A DNA stretch of 64,000 bases. It comes from CBDDBX01 sp965225955. GTDB taxonomy: Bacteria; Acidobacteriota; Aminicenantia; UBA2199. This document shows positions 42,964 to 51,415 of this stretch, in pieces. Both the position numbers and the translations under genes were made by a program. Position 1 is the stretch's first letter. Each line of letters opens with the position of its first letter. The notes beneath the pieces are model-generated. The model searched no databases. It saw only the letters and a program-made list of their open reading frames with translations, and was not told where the DNA came from. Location of the stretch: positions 18,580 through 82,579 of the forward strand of contig CBDDBX010000023.1 in assembly GCA_965225955.1 (NCBI GenBank). The letters are read 5' to 3'.

Positions 42964-44517
42964 TTATATACTGATCTTATCCAGATTTTTCTTTTTGCCA
43001 TACATGAGATCAAAGATTACTCTTGAAACAAATACAGCAGTGAACATACTGGCAATAGTACCCAGAATAAGAGTTACAGAGAACCCTTTAATAGGACCGG
43101 TTCCGAACTGGAACAGGAATATCGCAGCAATAACAGTTGTAAGGTTAGCATCAAAAATAGTTACAAAAGCTTTACTGAATCCTTCGTCTATAGCCTTAAG
43201 AGGTGCTCTGCCAACTCTGAGTTCTTCCTTGATTCTCTCGAATACCAGAACATTAGCATCAACAGCCATACCTATGGTAAGAATAATACCCGCAATACCC
43301 GGGAGAGTAAGAGTTGCACCAAGACTTGCCAGAAGTCCGATAAGGATAACAATATTGAACAAAAGTGCAACAACTGAGTTAACACCGGCTGTTTTATAGT
43401 AGACAAGCATGAACAGCATTACCAGCACCAGACCGGTTAGAGCTGCATAAACACCTTTACGGATTGAATCGGCACCAAGTGATGGTCCAATTGTTCGCTC
43501 TTCAAGAATTTTGATATCTGCCGGTAGAGCACCTGCTTTAAGAACAAGTACCATATCCTGTACTTCCTCTCTGGTGTATGCGCCCTGCAGAATACCATCA
43601 TATGAAATCACATCATTAATTGTTGCTACACTTTCAATTTTCTTATCCAGAACAATTGAGAGTCTCTTACCTCTGTTTTCGGAAGTAAAACGTTCAAATT
43701 TCTTAGCTCCCTGAGATTTGAATGAGAAACCAACTGCGTGACCACCATATGCATCTCTTGCACTTTTAGCATTTTTGAGGTCATTACCGGTTACTACTGA
43801 AGATGATTTCAGTACATAATAACCGCCCTCTTTCATACGTCTTTTATTTACACCAAGAACTTCCAGATCAGGAGGAAGTACATTGTTGTATCTTTCCATA
43901 GCTTCCTGTCTTGAATTGAATGGCCCTTCGACAACATATCTGAACTCAAGCATTGCTGTACTTTTAATAAGACCTTTAACTCTCTCAGGATCATCAACAC
44001 CTGGAAGCTGCACAAGAATCTTATTGCCAGTCAGACCTTCTCTCTGAATAACAGGGTCAGCAACACCAAACTCATCGACTCTGTTCCAGATTGTTTCTTT
44101 AGCCTGATCAACAGCCTGTTCTTTCATATGCATTTCAACATTTGGTTTTAATCTCACAACACACTTTGTACCAGTGAAACTGTAAGTCCAGTCACCAAAC
44201 TCATCATCCAGAATATCTTTTATCTTTCCTTCGTCATCCATAAGGATACCGGACATTTCAATCTTGTTGTTGTCCTGACGAAGAACCTGTTCAAATTTAA
44301 TACCGGATTCTTTCAACAGATCTCTTAACTGATTCGCATTCTGATCAGTCTGAACTCGAACTGCATCTTCTGTTTGTACTTCGAGAATGAGATGCATACC
44401 ACCTTTAAGGTCAAGACCAAGATTGATCTTTTCCAGTGGAACAGCCATCCAGACTGAAACAGCTATAACAGCTGCAATCAGTATCATTCTCCAGCCTAAG
44501 GGTTTATTCATTTTCAA
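42964..44517 (-). CDS. secD: Protein translocase subunit SecD
   Basis: 517 residues. An N-terminal helix, the periplasmic part with NLGLDLKGGMHLILEV and NRVDEFGVADPVIQREG (P1 domain), then five more helices with GIAGIILTIGMAVDANVLVFERIKEEL, the SecD signature. Size is typical of the short SecD form. It forms a heterodimer with SecF. The order tgt-yajC-secD-secF is widely conserved. Confidence 0.96.
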   Translation of the reverse strand: MKMNKPLGWRMILIAAVIAVSVWMAVPLEKINLGLDLKGGMHLILEVQTEDAVRVQTDQNANQLRDLLKESGIKFEQVLRQDNNKIEMSGILMDDEGKIKDILDDEFGDWTYSFTGTKCVVRLKPNVEMHMKEQAVDQAKETIWNRVDEFGVADPVIQREGLTGNKILVQLPGVDDPERVKGLIKSTAMLEFRYVVEGPFNSRQEAMERYNNVLPPDLEVLGVNKRRMKEGGYYVLKSSSVVTGNDLKNAKSARDAYGGHAVGFSFKSQGAKKFERFTSENRGKRLSIVLDKKIESVATINDVISYDGILQGAYTREEVQDMVLVLKAGALPADIKILEERTIGPSLGADSIRKGVYAALTGLVLVMLFMLVYYKTAGVNSVVALLFNIVILIGLLASLGATLTLPGIAGIILTIGMAVDANVLVFERIKEELRVGRAPLKAIDEGFSKAFVTIFDANLTTVIAAIFLFQFGTGPIKGFSVTLILGTIASMFTAVFVSRVIFDLMYGKKKNLDKISI

Positions 44518-44554
44518 TCCTCCCGGAATATGTTCTACTATATTTTCCTATCTG

Positions 44555-44869
44555 TTATTTCTTCTCTGTAGTATCAGCATCCAGTAAGCCGCTTATTGAG
44601 CTTTTAGCAACAAACATATGGGTATTATTACTGATCTCAAGTTCTACTCTGTCATCCATTACCCGTTTTACTTTTCCGTAAATACCGCCAGCGGTTACAA
44701 CTTTATCTCCGCTATTCAGTTCGTTAACCATTTTCTGCAGCTGCTTCTGTTTCTTCTGCTGAGGTCTTATCATCAGAAAATACATTATGGCAAAAATTAT
44801 TACCATAGGAACCAACATACCAAGTCCGCCTGCAGGGGACGCTCCAGCTGTTTGACCGTAAAGATACAT
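44555..44869 (-). CDS. yajC: Preprotein translocase subunit YajC
   Basis: 104 residues. One N-terminal transmembrane helix (about 17-36) followed by FLMIRPQQKKQKQLQKMVNEL and LNSGDKVVTAGGIYGKVKRV is the family hallmark. It binds the SecDF complex in the inner membrane. It starts one base after the tgt stop. The ribosome site lies within the tgt 3' end. Confidence 0.95.
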   Translation of the reverse strand: MYLYGQTAGASPAGGLGMLVPMVIIFAIMYFLMIRPQQKKQKQLQKMVNELNSGDKVVTAGGIYGKVKRVMDDRVELEISNNTHMFVAKSSISGLLDADTTEKK

Positions 44870-44870
44870 A

Positions 44871-45989
44871 CTATTCTCCTTTTTTATTGAAAGAGTGCAA
44901 AAATTTTGCTTTAAAACTCATGAACTCATTTAACGATATAGAATACCGTATTTGCCGCATAAAATCAAGGTAGAAATGGATGTTATGAATGGTGTTCAGA
45001 ACAGCGGAACTTATCTCTCCGGCTACGTATAGGTGCCTTAGGTAAGCTCTTGAAAAGTTGCGACAGGTATAACAATCACAGTTTTCATCCAGTGGTCTTT
45101 TATCAAATTTATAGCGGCTGTTTTTAATGGAAACTTTACCTTGTGATGTAAAAAGAGTCCCTCTTCTGGCATTTCTGGAAGGCATTACACAATCGAACAT
45201 ATCTATTCCCTGTTCAACTGCATACAGTATCTCTTCAGGTGTACCTGACCCCATTAAATAACGGGGTTTGTTTTCAGGAAGCAGAGGAACTGTACATCCC
45301 ACAATCCTGTCAAAATCCTCTCCAGGCTCACCTACACTGAGTCCTCCCACAGCATATCCGTCATAATCCATATCGATGAGTGTTGATGCCGAAACTTTTC
45401 TAAGATCCTCGTGCAGTCCACCCTGTACAATTGCAAACTGAAAATTGGGACTGTTTTTCTTAAGAAAATACTCTCTTGCTCTCTCTGCCCAGTGATGAGT
45501 CAGTTCCATTGCAGCTTCATCCTCTTCTCTGGAAGCAGGATATCCGGCAAAATTGTCAAGAACCATCTGAATATCTGAATCAAGAGTACATTCAACATCC
45601 ACAACATCTTCAGGGCTGAAAAAGATGTTGCTGCCATCTATATGAGATTTAAAGTTAACTCCTTTTCTGGTTAACTTAACATTATTTTTCAGTGAAAAAA
45701 TCTGAAAGCCGCCACTGTCAGTCAGAATCGGGCGATCCCAGCCTATAAATTTATGTAAGCCACCAAACTCTTTTATTACATTCATACCGGGACGTAGAAA
45801 CAGATGGTAAGTGTTTCCCAGTATTATCTGAGCTTTTGCTTCACGCAGATGCTCCATAGTGAGAGCTTTAACACTACCACATGTGCCTACAGGCATAAAT
45901 ATAGGAGTTTCGATGACTCCCATTTTAGTATGAACTTTTCCAAGCCTTGCTTTCGACCCGGTATCTTTACTTAACAATTCAAAAAACAT
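44871..45989 (-). CDS. tgt: Queuine tRNA-ribosyltransferase
   Basis: 372 residues. LTDSGGFQIFSL carries the general acid/base Asp, MGSGTPEEILYAVEQGIDMFDCVMPSRNARRG the nucleophile Asp and substrate loop, and CDCYTCRNFSRAYLRHL the zinc-binding Cys3His site. It exchanges guanine 34 for the queuosine precursor in tRNAs with GUN anticodons. No queA or queCDEF is nearby. It opens the sec part of the operon and lies 15 nt after the SDR gene. Confidence 0.96.
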   Translation of the reverse strand: MFFELLSKDTGSKARLGKVHTKMGVIETPIFMPVGTCGSVKALTMEHLREAKAQIILGNTYHLFLRPGMNVIKEFGGLHKFIGWDRPILTDSGGFQIFSLKNNVKLTRKGVNFKSHIDGSNIFFSPEDVVDVECTLDSDIQMVLDNFAGYPASREEDEAAMELTHHWAERAREYFLKKNSPNFQFAIVQGGLHEDLRKVSASTLIDMDYDGYAVGGLSVGEPGEDFDRIVGCTVPLLPENKPRYLMGSGTPEEILYAVEQGIDMFDCVMPSRNARRGTLFTSQGKVSIKNSRYKFDKRPLDENCDCYTCRNFSRAYLRHLYVAGEISSAVLNTIHNIHFYLDFMRQIRYSISLNEFMSFKAKFLHSFNKKGE

Positions 45990-46004
45990 TCAGTATCAGC
46001 TCCT

Positions 46005-46676
46005 TTAACCTCTGATTCCATTGTAATCTATAATAAAATTTCTGTTTTCTCTGTTTTCAATACAATCTGCTACAAGATGAGCCACACTTTCCGGCATTAC
46101 AGGCCGGCTTCCGGCAGCTTCAAACTCAGCGCCCTTAACAGTAGAAGGTGAAACAAAACTAAAAAAATGCTCCTTCCACTCCAGGCGCATCGATTCAATA
46201 TACAGAAGGAGAGAATTTTTTGCCACCCCATAAGAAAGAATTTTTTTGTATCCTTTAATCTCTCCTATATGTTCAAACCCAATATTAACTACTCCTTCAA
46301 ATTTTCCGGTTCCGAGCATGAAACCTGTAATTTCCACTGCAGTAAGAAAATTCCCCTGAAAATCTGCAATAAAATCTTCTGTTTTAAGATCACGGCTCTG
46401 TTTCCATGTTAAAGGGCCGTAGTTATTCACAAGGTAACTGCACTTTTTGAGTAGTTCCCTGTTGGCATTAATAAAATTTCTGACAGAAGAGACAGATGAG
46501 AAGTCTCCTTTTATACCGATCTGACCTTCACAATCATCAGGCTTTGTAGAAAAACCCTGAGCCACAACCCCGATACCTCTGGATCGCAACTCTTTAACAA
46601 CAGCCTGTCCAACAAGGCCGGTGGCTCCTGTAACAAGTGCCACCTTACTATATTTATCTAAAAATCCTGTATCCAT
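46005..46676 (-). CDS. Short-chain dehydrogenase/reductase (SDR) family protein
   Basis: 223 residues. LVTGATGLVGQAVVKEL is the nucleotide-binding TGxxxGxG motif, LVNNYGPLTW replaces the usual NNAG, and SYGVAKNSL carries the catalytic Tyr-x3-Lys pair. The catalytic serine position reads NIGFEHIG, without an obvious serine, so activity is uncertain. The substrate is unknown; some folate-linked SDRs (pteridine reductase type) sit next to folate genes, and the direct TGA-ATG junction with folD makes that an attractive but unproven idea. Confidence 0.75.
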   Translation of the reverse strand: MDTGFLDKYSKVALVTGATGLVGQAVVKELRSRGIGVVAQGFSTKPDDCEGQIGIKGDFSSVSSVRNFINANRELLKKCSYLVNNYGPLTWKQSRDLKTEDFIADFQGNFLTAVEITGFMLGTGKFEGVVNIGFEHIGEIKGYKKILSYGVAKNSLLLYIESMRLEWKEHFFSFVSPSTVKGAEFEAAGSRPVMPESVAHLVADCIENRENRNFIIDYNGIRG

Positions 46677-47588
46677 TCAGCTGAGACCAGCTCCTTTTTT
46701 AAATAGCTCCAGAGTATTGTACATCAGCATCGCCACTGTAGTCTGCCCGGTTCCGCCAGGCACAGGCGTATAAGATGCAGATTTTTCATAAGCTGAAGGA
46801 TGGATATCTCCTGCAATAGCATACCCTTTAGCTTCAAATTTCTTCTTCTGCTCTTCAGAACAGTACTTCTCTGCATCTTCAGCAGTTTCAATATAGTTAA
46901 TACCTACATCAACAAGCACTGCCTCTTCCTTAACCATTTCAGGTTTAACAAATCCAGGCACACCAATTGCAGCAACAACAACATCTGCCTGTTTAAGCTT
47001 CTCTTCAAGATTTTTTGTTCTGGAATGACAAATAGTTACTGTAGCATTAAGATTTGTCAGCATTGCAGCTACGGGTTTACCTACTATAAAACTTCTCCCA
47101 AGAACTACAATATCTTTACCTGCCACATCTATTCCGTAATGTTCAAGTATTTTTATTACTCCAAAAGGCGTACAAGGATATACACAGGCTCTTTTGAGCA
47201 TTATATTCCCAAGGCTTTCCGGTAGAACGCAATCAGCATCCTTTGATGGAGACAAATGCGACAGTACATACTCTGCATTCATACCATCCGGCAGAGGAAG
47301 CTGAACAAGTACACCACTTACACTCTCATCGGCATTCAGCTTTTCCAAAGCATCAATTACATCTTTTTCTGTAGCCTCTTCCCCCAGATCAACCAGTTCA
47401 TATTTGATCCCGAGTTTAGCTGCCACCTTCTCATTCGATTTTATATAGACTCTTGAAGCTGAATCGTTTCCTGCTATAAGTACAGAAAGACCAGGCACCT
47501 TACCCTCTTTCTCCTTAATTTCAGAAACCGCCGTTTTGAGTTCACTCTTTATCTTTTTGCCAACCTCTTTTCCATCAAGTATTTTCAC
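46677..47588 (-). CDS. folD: Bifunctional methylene-THF dehydrogenase/cyclohydrolase FolD
   Basis: 303 residues from GTG 47588, six nt after GGAGG; the longer ATG frame at 47606 has no ribosome site. YIKSNEKVAAKLGI carries the catalytic Tyr/Lys, VQLPLPDGM and DADCVLP follow, and GRSFIVGKPVAAML plus PVPGGTGQTTVAML form the NADP site. It interconverts 5,10-methylene-, methenyl- and 10-formyl-tetrahydrofolate in the cytosol. It heads the folD-SDR-tgt-yajC-secD-secF run. Confidence 0.96.
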   Translation of the reverse strand: MKILDGKEVGKKIKSELKTAVSEIKEKEGKVPGLSVLIAGNDSASRVYIKSNEKVAAKLGIKYELVDLGEEATEKDVIDALEKLNADESVSGVLVQLPLPDGMNAEYVLSHLSPSKDADCVLPESLGNIMLKRACVYPCTPFGVIKILEHYGIDVAGKDIVVLGRSFIVGKPVAAMLTNLNATVTICHSRTKNLEEKLKQADVVVAAIGVPGFVKPEMVKEEAVLVDVGINYIETAEDAEKYCSEEQKKKFEAKGYAIAGDIHPSAYEKSASYTPVPGGTGQTTVAMLMYNTLELFKKGAGLS

Positions 47589-47621
47589 CTTCGCCCTCCT
47601 TAACATTAACTATTTTACCAG

Positions 47622-47656
47622 ATAAAAAAAAAGGCAGGAAAAAACTTCCTGCCTTT
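47622..47656 (-). terminator. Rho-independent terminator after the DUF1015 gene
   Basis: On the minus strand AAAGGCAGGAA (47656-47646) pairs with TTCCTGCCTTT (47640-47630) around a 5-nt loop, followed by a run of T. It stands 24 nt past the DUF1015 stop and ahead of folD. Confidence 0.85.
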
Positions 47657-47679
47657 GATACTATTTTAAACTATTTTTA

Positions 47680-48921
47680 TTAATCTTTAAGAAGATGTGT
47701 AATAAGACCACTTCTCAGTTTAGGTTCAAACCATGTAGATTTTGGTGGCATGGTTTTACCTGAATCAGCAACATCAAAAAGCTGTTCAATTGTTGTTGGG
47801 TAGAGTGAGAAAGCCAGGTAGCATTCGCCACTGTCAACACGTTTTTCCAGCTCTTCAGTACCTCTGATACCACCGACGAAATCGATATCGTTACTGGTTC
47901 TTGGATTCTCAATACCAAAGATCGGATTCAGAACGTTATCCTGAAGAATAGAAGCATCAAGACGTTTAACCGCATCTTCTTTATTATAGCTTCCATCTTT
48001 TACTTTCAGCATATACCATTTTTTATCCATGTACATTGAGAAAGCAAGGTTACTTTCTGGAGCTTTCTTATCTGTTTCCGAGATTTCGAAATTTTCTTCA
48101 ATTTTTTTGAAAAGCTCTTCTTTTGTATTACCATTCATGGTTTTCAGAACTCTGTTATATGCAAGAATCTTCATCTGATTATCAGGGAAGATAACTGAAA
48201 GGAAGAAGTTGTACTCTTCATTACCAGTATGATCTGCATTAGCTTTCTGGCGTTTTATTTTAACATTTGTACCTGAAGCGGATCTGTGGTGACCATCAGC
48301 AACATAGAGATAATCAACACTTTTAAAAGCTTCTCTGATTTCGCTGTTAAGATCTTCATCTTCAATTACCCAGAAGATATGTCTTACACCATCACCTGAA
48401 TCAAAATCGTACTCAGGAGCTTTATCCATTGCTTTCGCAAAAAGAGCATCAATATCGTCTCTGTGTCTGAAAGTCAGGAATACAGGACCAGTATTTGCAT
48501 CAAGAGTTTCAATATGACGCATTCTGTCTTTCTCTTTCTCTTCTCTTGTGAATTCGTGTTTTTTAATAACATCGTCTTCATAGTCCTGAGCTGAAGCACC
48601 AGCTACAAGACCGATCTGTTCGTGAGCACCCCAGACCTGTTTATATACATAGAAATGTTTCTCTTCATCCTGAACAAGAGTACCCTCTTCAATGAAGCGT
48701 TTGAAATTTTCGCTGGCTTTATTATAAACAGCATCGGAATACAGATTCACACCATCTTCCAGATCAATTTCCGGTTTAACAATGTGTAGAAAGGAGTAGT
48801 CATTTCCTGCAGCCAGCTCTTTGGCTTCTCTGGAATTAATTACATCATAAGGTGGTGAAGCTACCTTCTCCGCCAGGTTTTTTGCGGGTCTCAGCCCTTT
48901 GAAAGGTTCAATTCTTGCCAT
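47680..48921 (-). CDS. DUF1015 family protein
   Basis: 413 residues, the usual family size. ARIEPFKGLRPAKNLAEKVASPPYDVI at the start and LYVADGHHRSASG in the middle are signature segments of DUF1015 (PF06245-like), a widespread cytosolic family of unproven function related by fold to ParB/Srx-type proteins. The GHHR segment suggests a catalytic or nucleotide site. It starts at ATG 48921 with CAGGAGG and has its own promoter and terminator, so it is a single-gene unit. Confidence 0.88.
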   Translation of the reverse strand: MARIEPFKGLRPAKNLAEKVASPPYDVINSREAKELAAGNDYSFLHIVKPEIDLEDGVNLYSDAVYNKASENFKRFIEEGTLVQDEEKHFYVYKQVWGAHEQIGLVAGASAQDYEDDVIKKHEFTREEKEKDRMRHIETLDANTGPVFLTFRHRDDIDALFAKAMDKAPEYDFDSGDGVRHIFWVIEDEDLNSEIREAFKSVDYLYVADGHHRSASGTNVKIKRQKANADHTGNEEYNFFLSVIFPDNQMKILAYNRVLKTMNGNTKEELFKKIEENFEISETDKKAPESNLAFSMYMDKKWYMLKVKDGSYNKEDAVKRLDASILQDNVLNPIFGIENPRTSNDIDFVGGIRGTEELEKRVDSGECYLAFSLYPTTIEQLFDVADSGKTMPPKSTWFEPKLRSGLITHLLKD

Positions 48922-48977
48922 ATATATCCTCCTGATTCACTTTTTGCGATTAATTAACGGTTGTTAACTCAACCTGT

Positions 48978-49006
48978 ATACTATAATCATAATTCCCGGC
49001 TGTCAA
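48978..49006 (-). promoter_or_regulatory. Promoter of the DUF1015 gene, -35 inside a hairpin
   Basis: Minus strand TTGACA (49006-49001), 17-nt spacer, TAGTAT (48983-48978). The -35 hexamer falls within the hairpin that follows fabD. Confidence 0.45.
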
Positions 49007-49017
49007 CAAACAGCCGG
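48996..49017 (-). terminator. Hairpin after fabD
   Basis: CCGGCTGT and ACAGCCGG form a perfect 8-bp stem with a 6-nt loop, 8 nt past the fabD stop. The following bases are AT-rich but not a T run, so it is a partial terminator at best. Confidence 0.4.
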
Positions 49018-49024
49018 AAAGCTT

Positions 49025-49928
49025 CTATTTACTTATATCTTCAAGGTTCTGAAAGTTCAGAACTTCAGGTCTCACATCAAAAGATCTGGCTGTTCTCTTA
49101 ACAAGACCCGCCAGTACCTTACCTGCACCAATTTCAGCAAATTTTGCCATCTTGTTTTCCTGTAGCATCTTAACCATTGTTGAGTGCCACAGTACAGGTC
49201 TGGTTACCTGTTTTTTGAGAGATTCCCTTGCCTGAGCACCAGTTGTAATCTCTTCAACAGCAACATTGTTGATTACAGGGTATTTCAGATCTTTAAAATC
49301 TATATTGTCCAGATCCACAGCCAGACGATCTTCAGCAGGCTGCATCATTTCTGAATGAAAAGGAGCAGAAACAGGCAGGAATACATTCTTTGACGCACCA
49401 ATACCTTCAACTGCTTTCTCAACAGCTTCTTTTTCACCTGAGATAACCACCTGAGCTTCGCTATTCCAGTTTGCAAGACAAACAGTGCCTTCAACTTCAG
49501 CGCATACAGCTTTAATTTTCTCAATATCAGCACCAATAACAGCAGCCATAGCACCCTTACCCACAGGAACAGCTTCCTGCATATATGTGCCTCTTTTATT
49601 TACCAGTAGTACTGCATCCTCAAAACTCATAGCACCTGCACAAAGCAGAGCAATATTCACCAAGACTGTGTCCTGCTGCAATCGCAGGCTCTTTTCCCAG
49701 CAGATTATATAGAATATAGGATACTGTAAGAAGAGCTGGCTGAGTATTATGTGTCAGTTTAAGCTGATCTTCCGGTCCTTCAAAACATATGTCTGATAAT
49801 TTATAACCAAGTACTTCGTCTGCAAGATCAAAAGTTTTTTTACCGAACTCACTCTTTTCGTAGAGGTCTTTACCCATACCTACAACCTGAGAGCCCTGTC
49901 CGGGGAATAAAAATGCAAAATCTTTCAT
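49025..49928 (-). pseudogene. fabD: Malonyl-CoA:ACP transacylase FabD, split by a frameshift
   Basis: Two overlapping frames together make one FabD. The first (ATG 49928 to 49620) holds FAFLFPGQGSQVVGMGK and the nucleophile motif AGHSLGEY. The second (through 49025) holds ALLCAGAMSFEDAV, PVSAPFHSEMM with the catalytic His, and VINNVAVEE, to the C-terminus. The break is at 49652-49655, right after GHSLGEY, where comparison with Escherichia FabD (GEYSALVCAG) indicates two bases missing. Restoring them gives 301 residues, the family length. FabD loads malonyl groups on acyl carrier protein and is normally essential, so a sequence error is the simplest explanation. Other fab genes are not adjacent. 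Confidence 0.88.
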
Positions 49929-50286
49929 AAAATCCTCCCGTTAAGGAGGCGATTATAACAGATGCGTTTCTTTATATCAAACCCCTGCAACTCCCACCAG
50001 CAGAGGCTGTAGGTAAGTTTACTCTTTTTTTCTCTTTTTTTTATTTCAAAATAGCTCTACCAGACATTAAAGTCTTTTTTTTATCAGAATAGAAGCTCTT
50101 TTTTTCCGTTTTTATAAAAAGAATCTTCTGTTCTGGACATTCTGTGTACAACTGACGAGTCAGAATCCCGGCTAATACCCCGGAACAGATAACACACCAC
50201 AGGTTTTCATCTTATTTTCATCTTTCTCAGGTATTTTTGTTTTGCGGGCAGATACACTCTGAAAAGATGTTCTGCAGGGAGGTCAA
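49929..50286. other. Divergent gap between fabD and the RND operon
   Basis: About 358 nt without a gene. It has ribosome sites at both ends (GGAGG for each gene), T-rich tracts near 50025-50045 and 50074-50082, and an extended hairpin at 50085-50135 (CAGAATAGAAG with CTTCTGTTCTG, continued inward by TCTTTTT with AAAAAGA). No convincing -10/-35 pair was found for the efflux operon. Confidence 0.45.
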
Positions 50287-51408
50287 ATGAAACAGAGATT
50301 AAAAACCAGACACAGCATACTGATAGCAGTCCTTATACTGTTTTCAGGAGTTGCTCTTACAGCTGCACTTATAAGTATGGGCGAAGCAGAGGAAGAAGAG
50401 AATCCGATAGACAGTAAGCTTGTTGTACCAGTAAAGAAGATTGTCAACAGAAGAGTAAGAATGGACATATCCATAATGGGTCATCTTGAAGCTTCTGAAA
50501 AAATAGAAATCCATTCAGAAGTCTCCGGCATTCTGAAAAGAAACAACCGTAAATTTCTGGAAGGAGTTAAATTCAGAAAAGGCGAAACTATTCTTCAGAT
50601 AGACCCTGGACAGCAGCTTCAATCACTAATTGCAGACCGGACTGCTCTGCTTAACAAGTTGTTACAGCTGATGCCGGACCTGAAAAACGACTATCCCGAT
50701 AATTTCAGTAACTGGAAAAAGTATATCATCAACTTCAATCCCACATCTCCTCTCCAGCCTCTTCCTGCAGTATCCAACCGTCAGGAAAAGTTCTTTCTCA
50801 CTACTAACGGAATCTATCAGAGCTACTACAGAACATCTTCAAGTGAAGTTCTTCTTAAAAAATTTAAAATAAAAGCCCCATTCAACGGTATGGTAATAGA
50901 GAGTAATGTAAGAACCGGCTCCCTGATACAGGCAGGACAGAAGCTGGGGGAGTTCATAACTACAGACGCCTTCTACCTTAAAGCTTCAGTATCTCAGAAG
51001 GATGCGGTTTTCATAAACCCGGGGCAGAAAGTAAATATCAGTTCTGAAGCTCTCGCAAATAAAGTTATCGGTACAGTTGAGAGAATTAACAATCCAATAG
51101 ACAGCTCAACCCAGCAGATAAGTGTCTACATAATGATAAAGACTCCGGGACTCAGACAGGGAATGTTTGCAGAAGGAGTAATTGAAACAGATAACTGGGT
51201 AAGAGGAGTCAGAATTCCAGGGCACCTGGTAAGTAAAGATAGCAGAGTAGATATAGTAAAAGACAGTAAAATCTGCAAGCTGCCTGTAGATGTAGTAATA
51301 AAAGAGCGGGATAACCTGATAGTTACCGGTCTGAATGATGGCTCTCTTCTTTCGCTCAAAAATGAGCCCGTCAGTACTGGCACTGAAGTCGATGCAGTAA
51401 TCAGGTGA
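50287..51408 (+). CDS. RND efflux periplasmic adaptor (membrane fusion protein)
   Basis: 373 residues. One N-terminal membrane anchor (about 9-31), then the split barrel-sandwich hybrid domain: SGILKRNNRKFLEGVKFRKGE in the first half and IKAPFNGMVIESNVRTGSLIQAG in the second, with only a short helical hairpin between them. A beta-barrel domain and membrane-proximal domain follow. It links the RND pump to the TolC-like duct. Starts at ATG 50287 behind GGGAGG and is 7 nt from the pump gene. Confidence 0.9.
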   Translation: MKQRLKTRHSILIAVLILFSGVALTAALISMGEAEEEENPIDSKLVVPVKKIVNRRVRMDISIMGHLEASEKIEIHSEVSGILKRNNRKFLEGVKFRKGETILQIDPGQQLQSLIADRTALLNKLLQLMPDLKNDYPDNFSNWKKYIINFNPTSPLQPLPAVSNRQEKFFLTTNGIYQSYYRTSSSEVLLKKFKIKAPFNGMVIESNVRTGSLIQAGQKLGEFITTDAFYLKASVSQKDAVFINPGQKVNISSEALANKVIGTVERINNPIDSSTQQISVYIMIKTPGLRQGMFAEGVIETDNWVRGVRIPGHLVSKDSRVDIVKDSKICKLPVDVVIKERDNLIVTGLNDGSLLSLKNEPVSTGTEVDAVIR

Positions 51409-51415
51409 CAATCAA

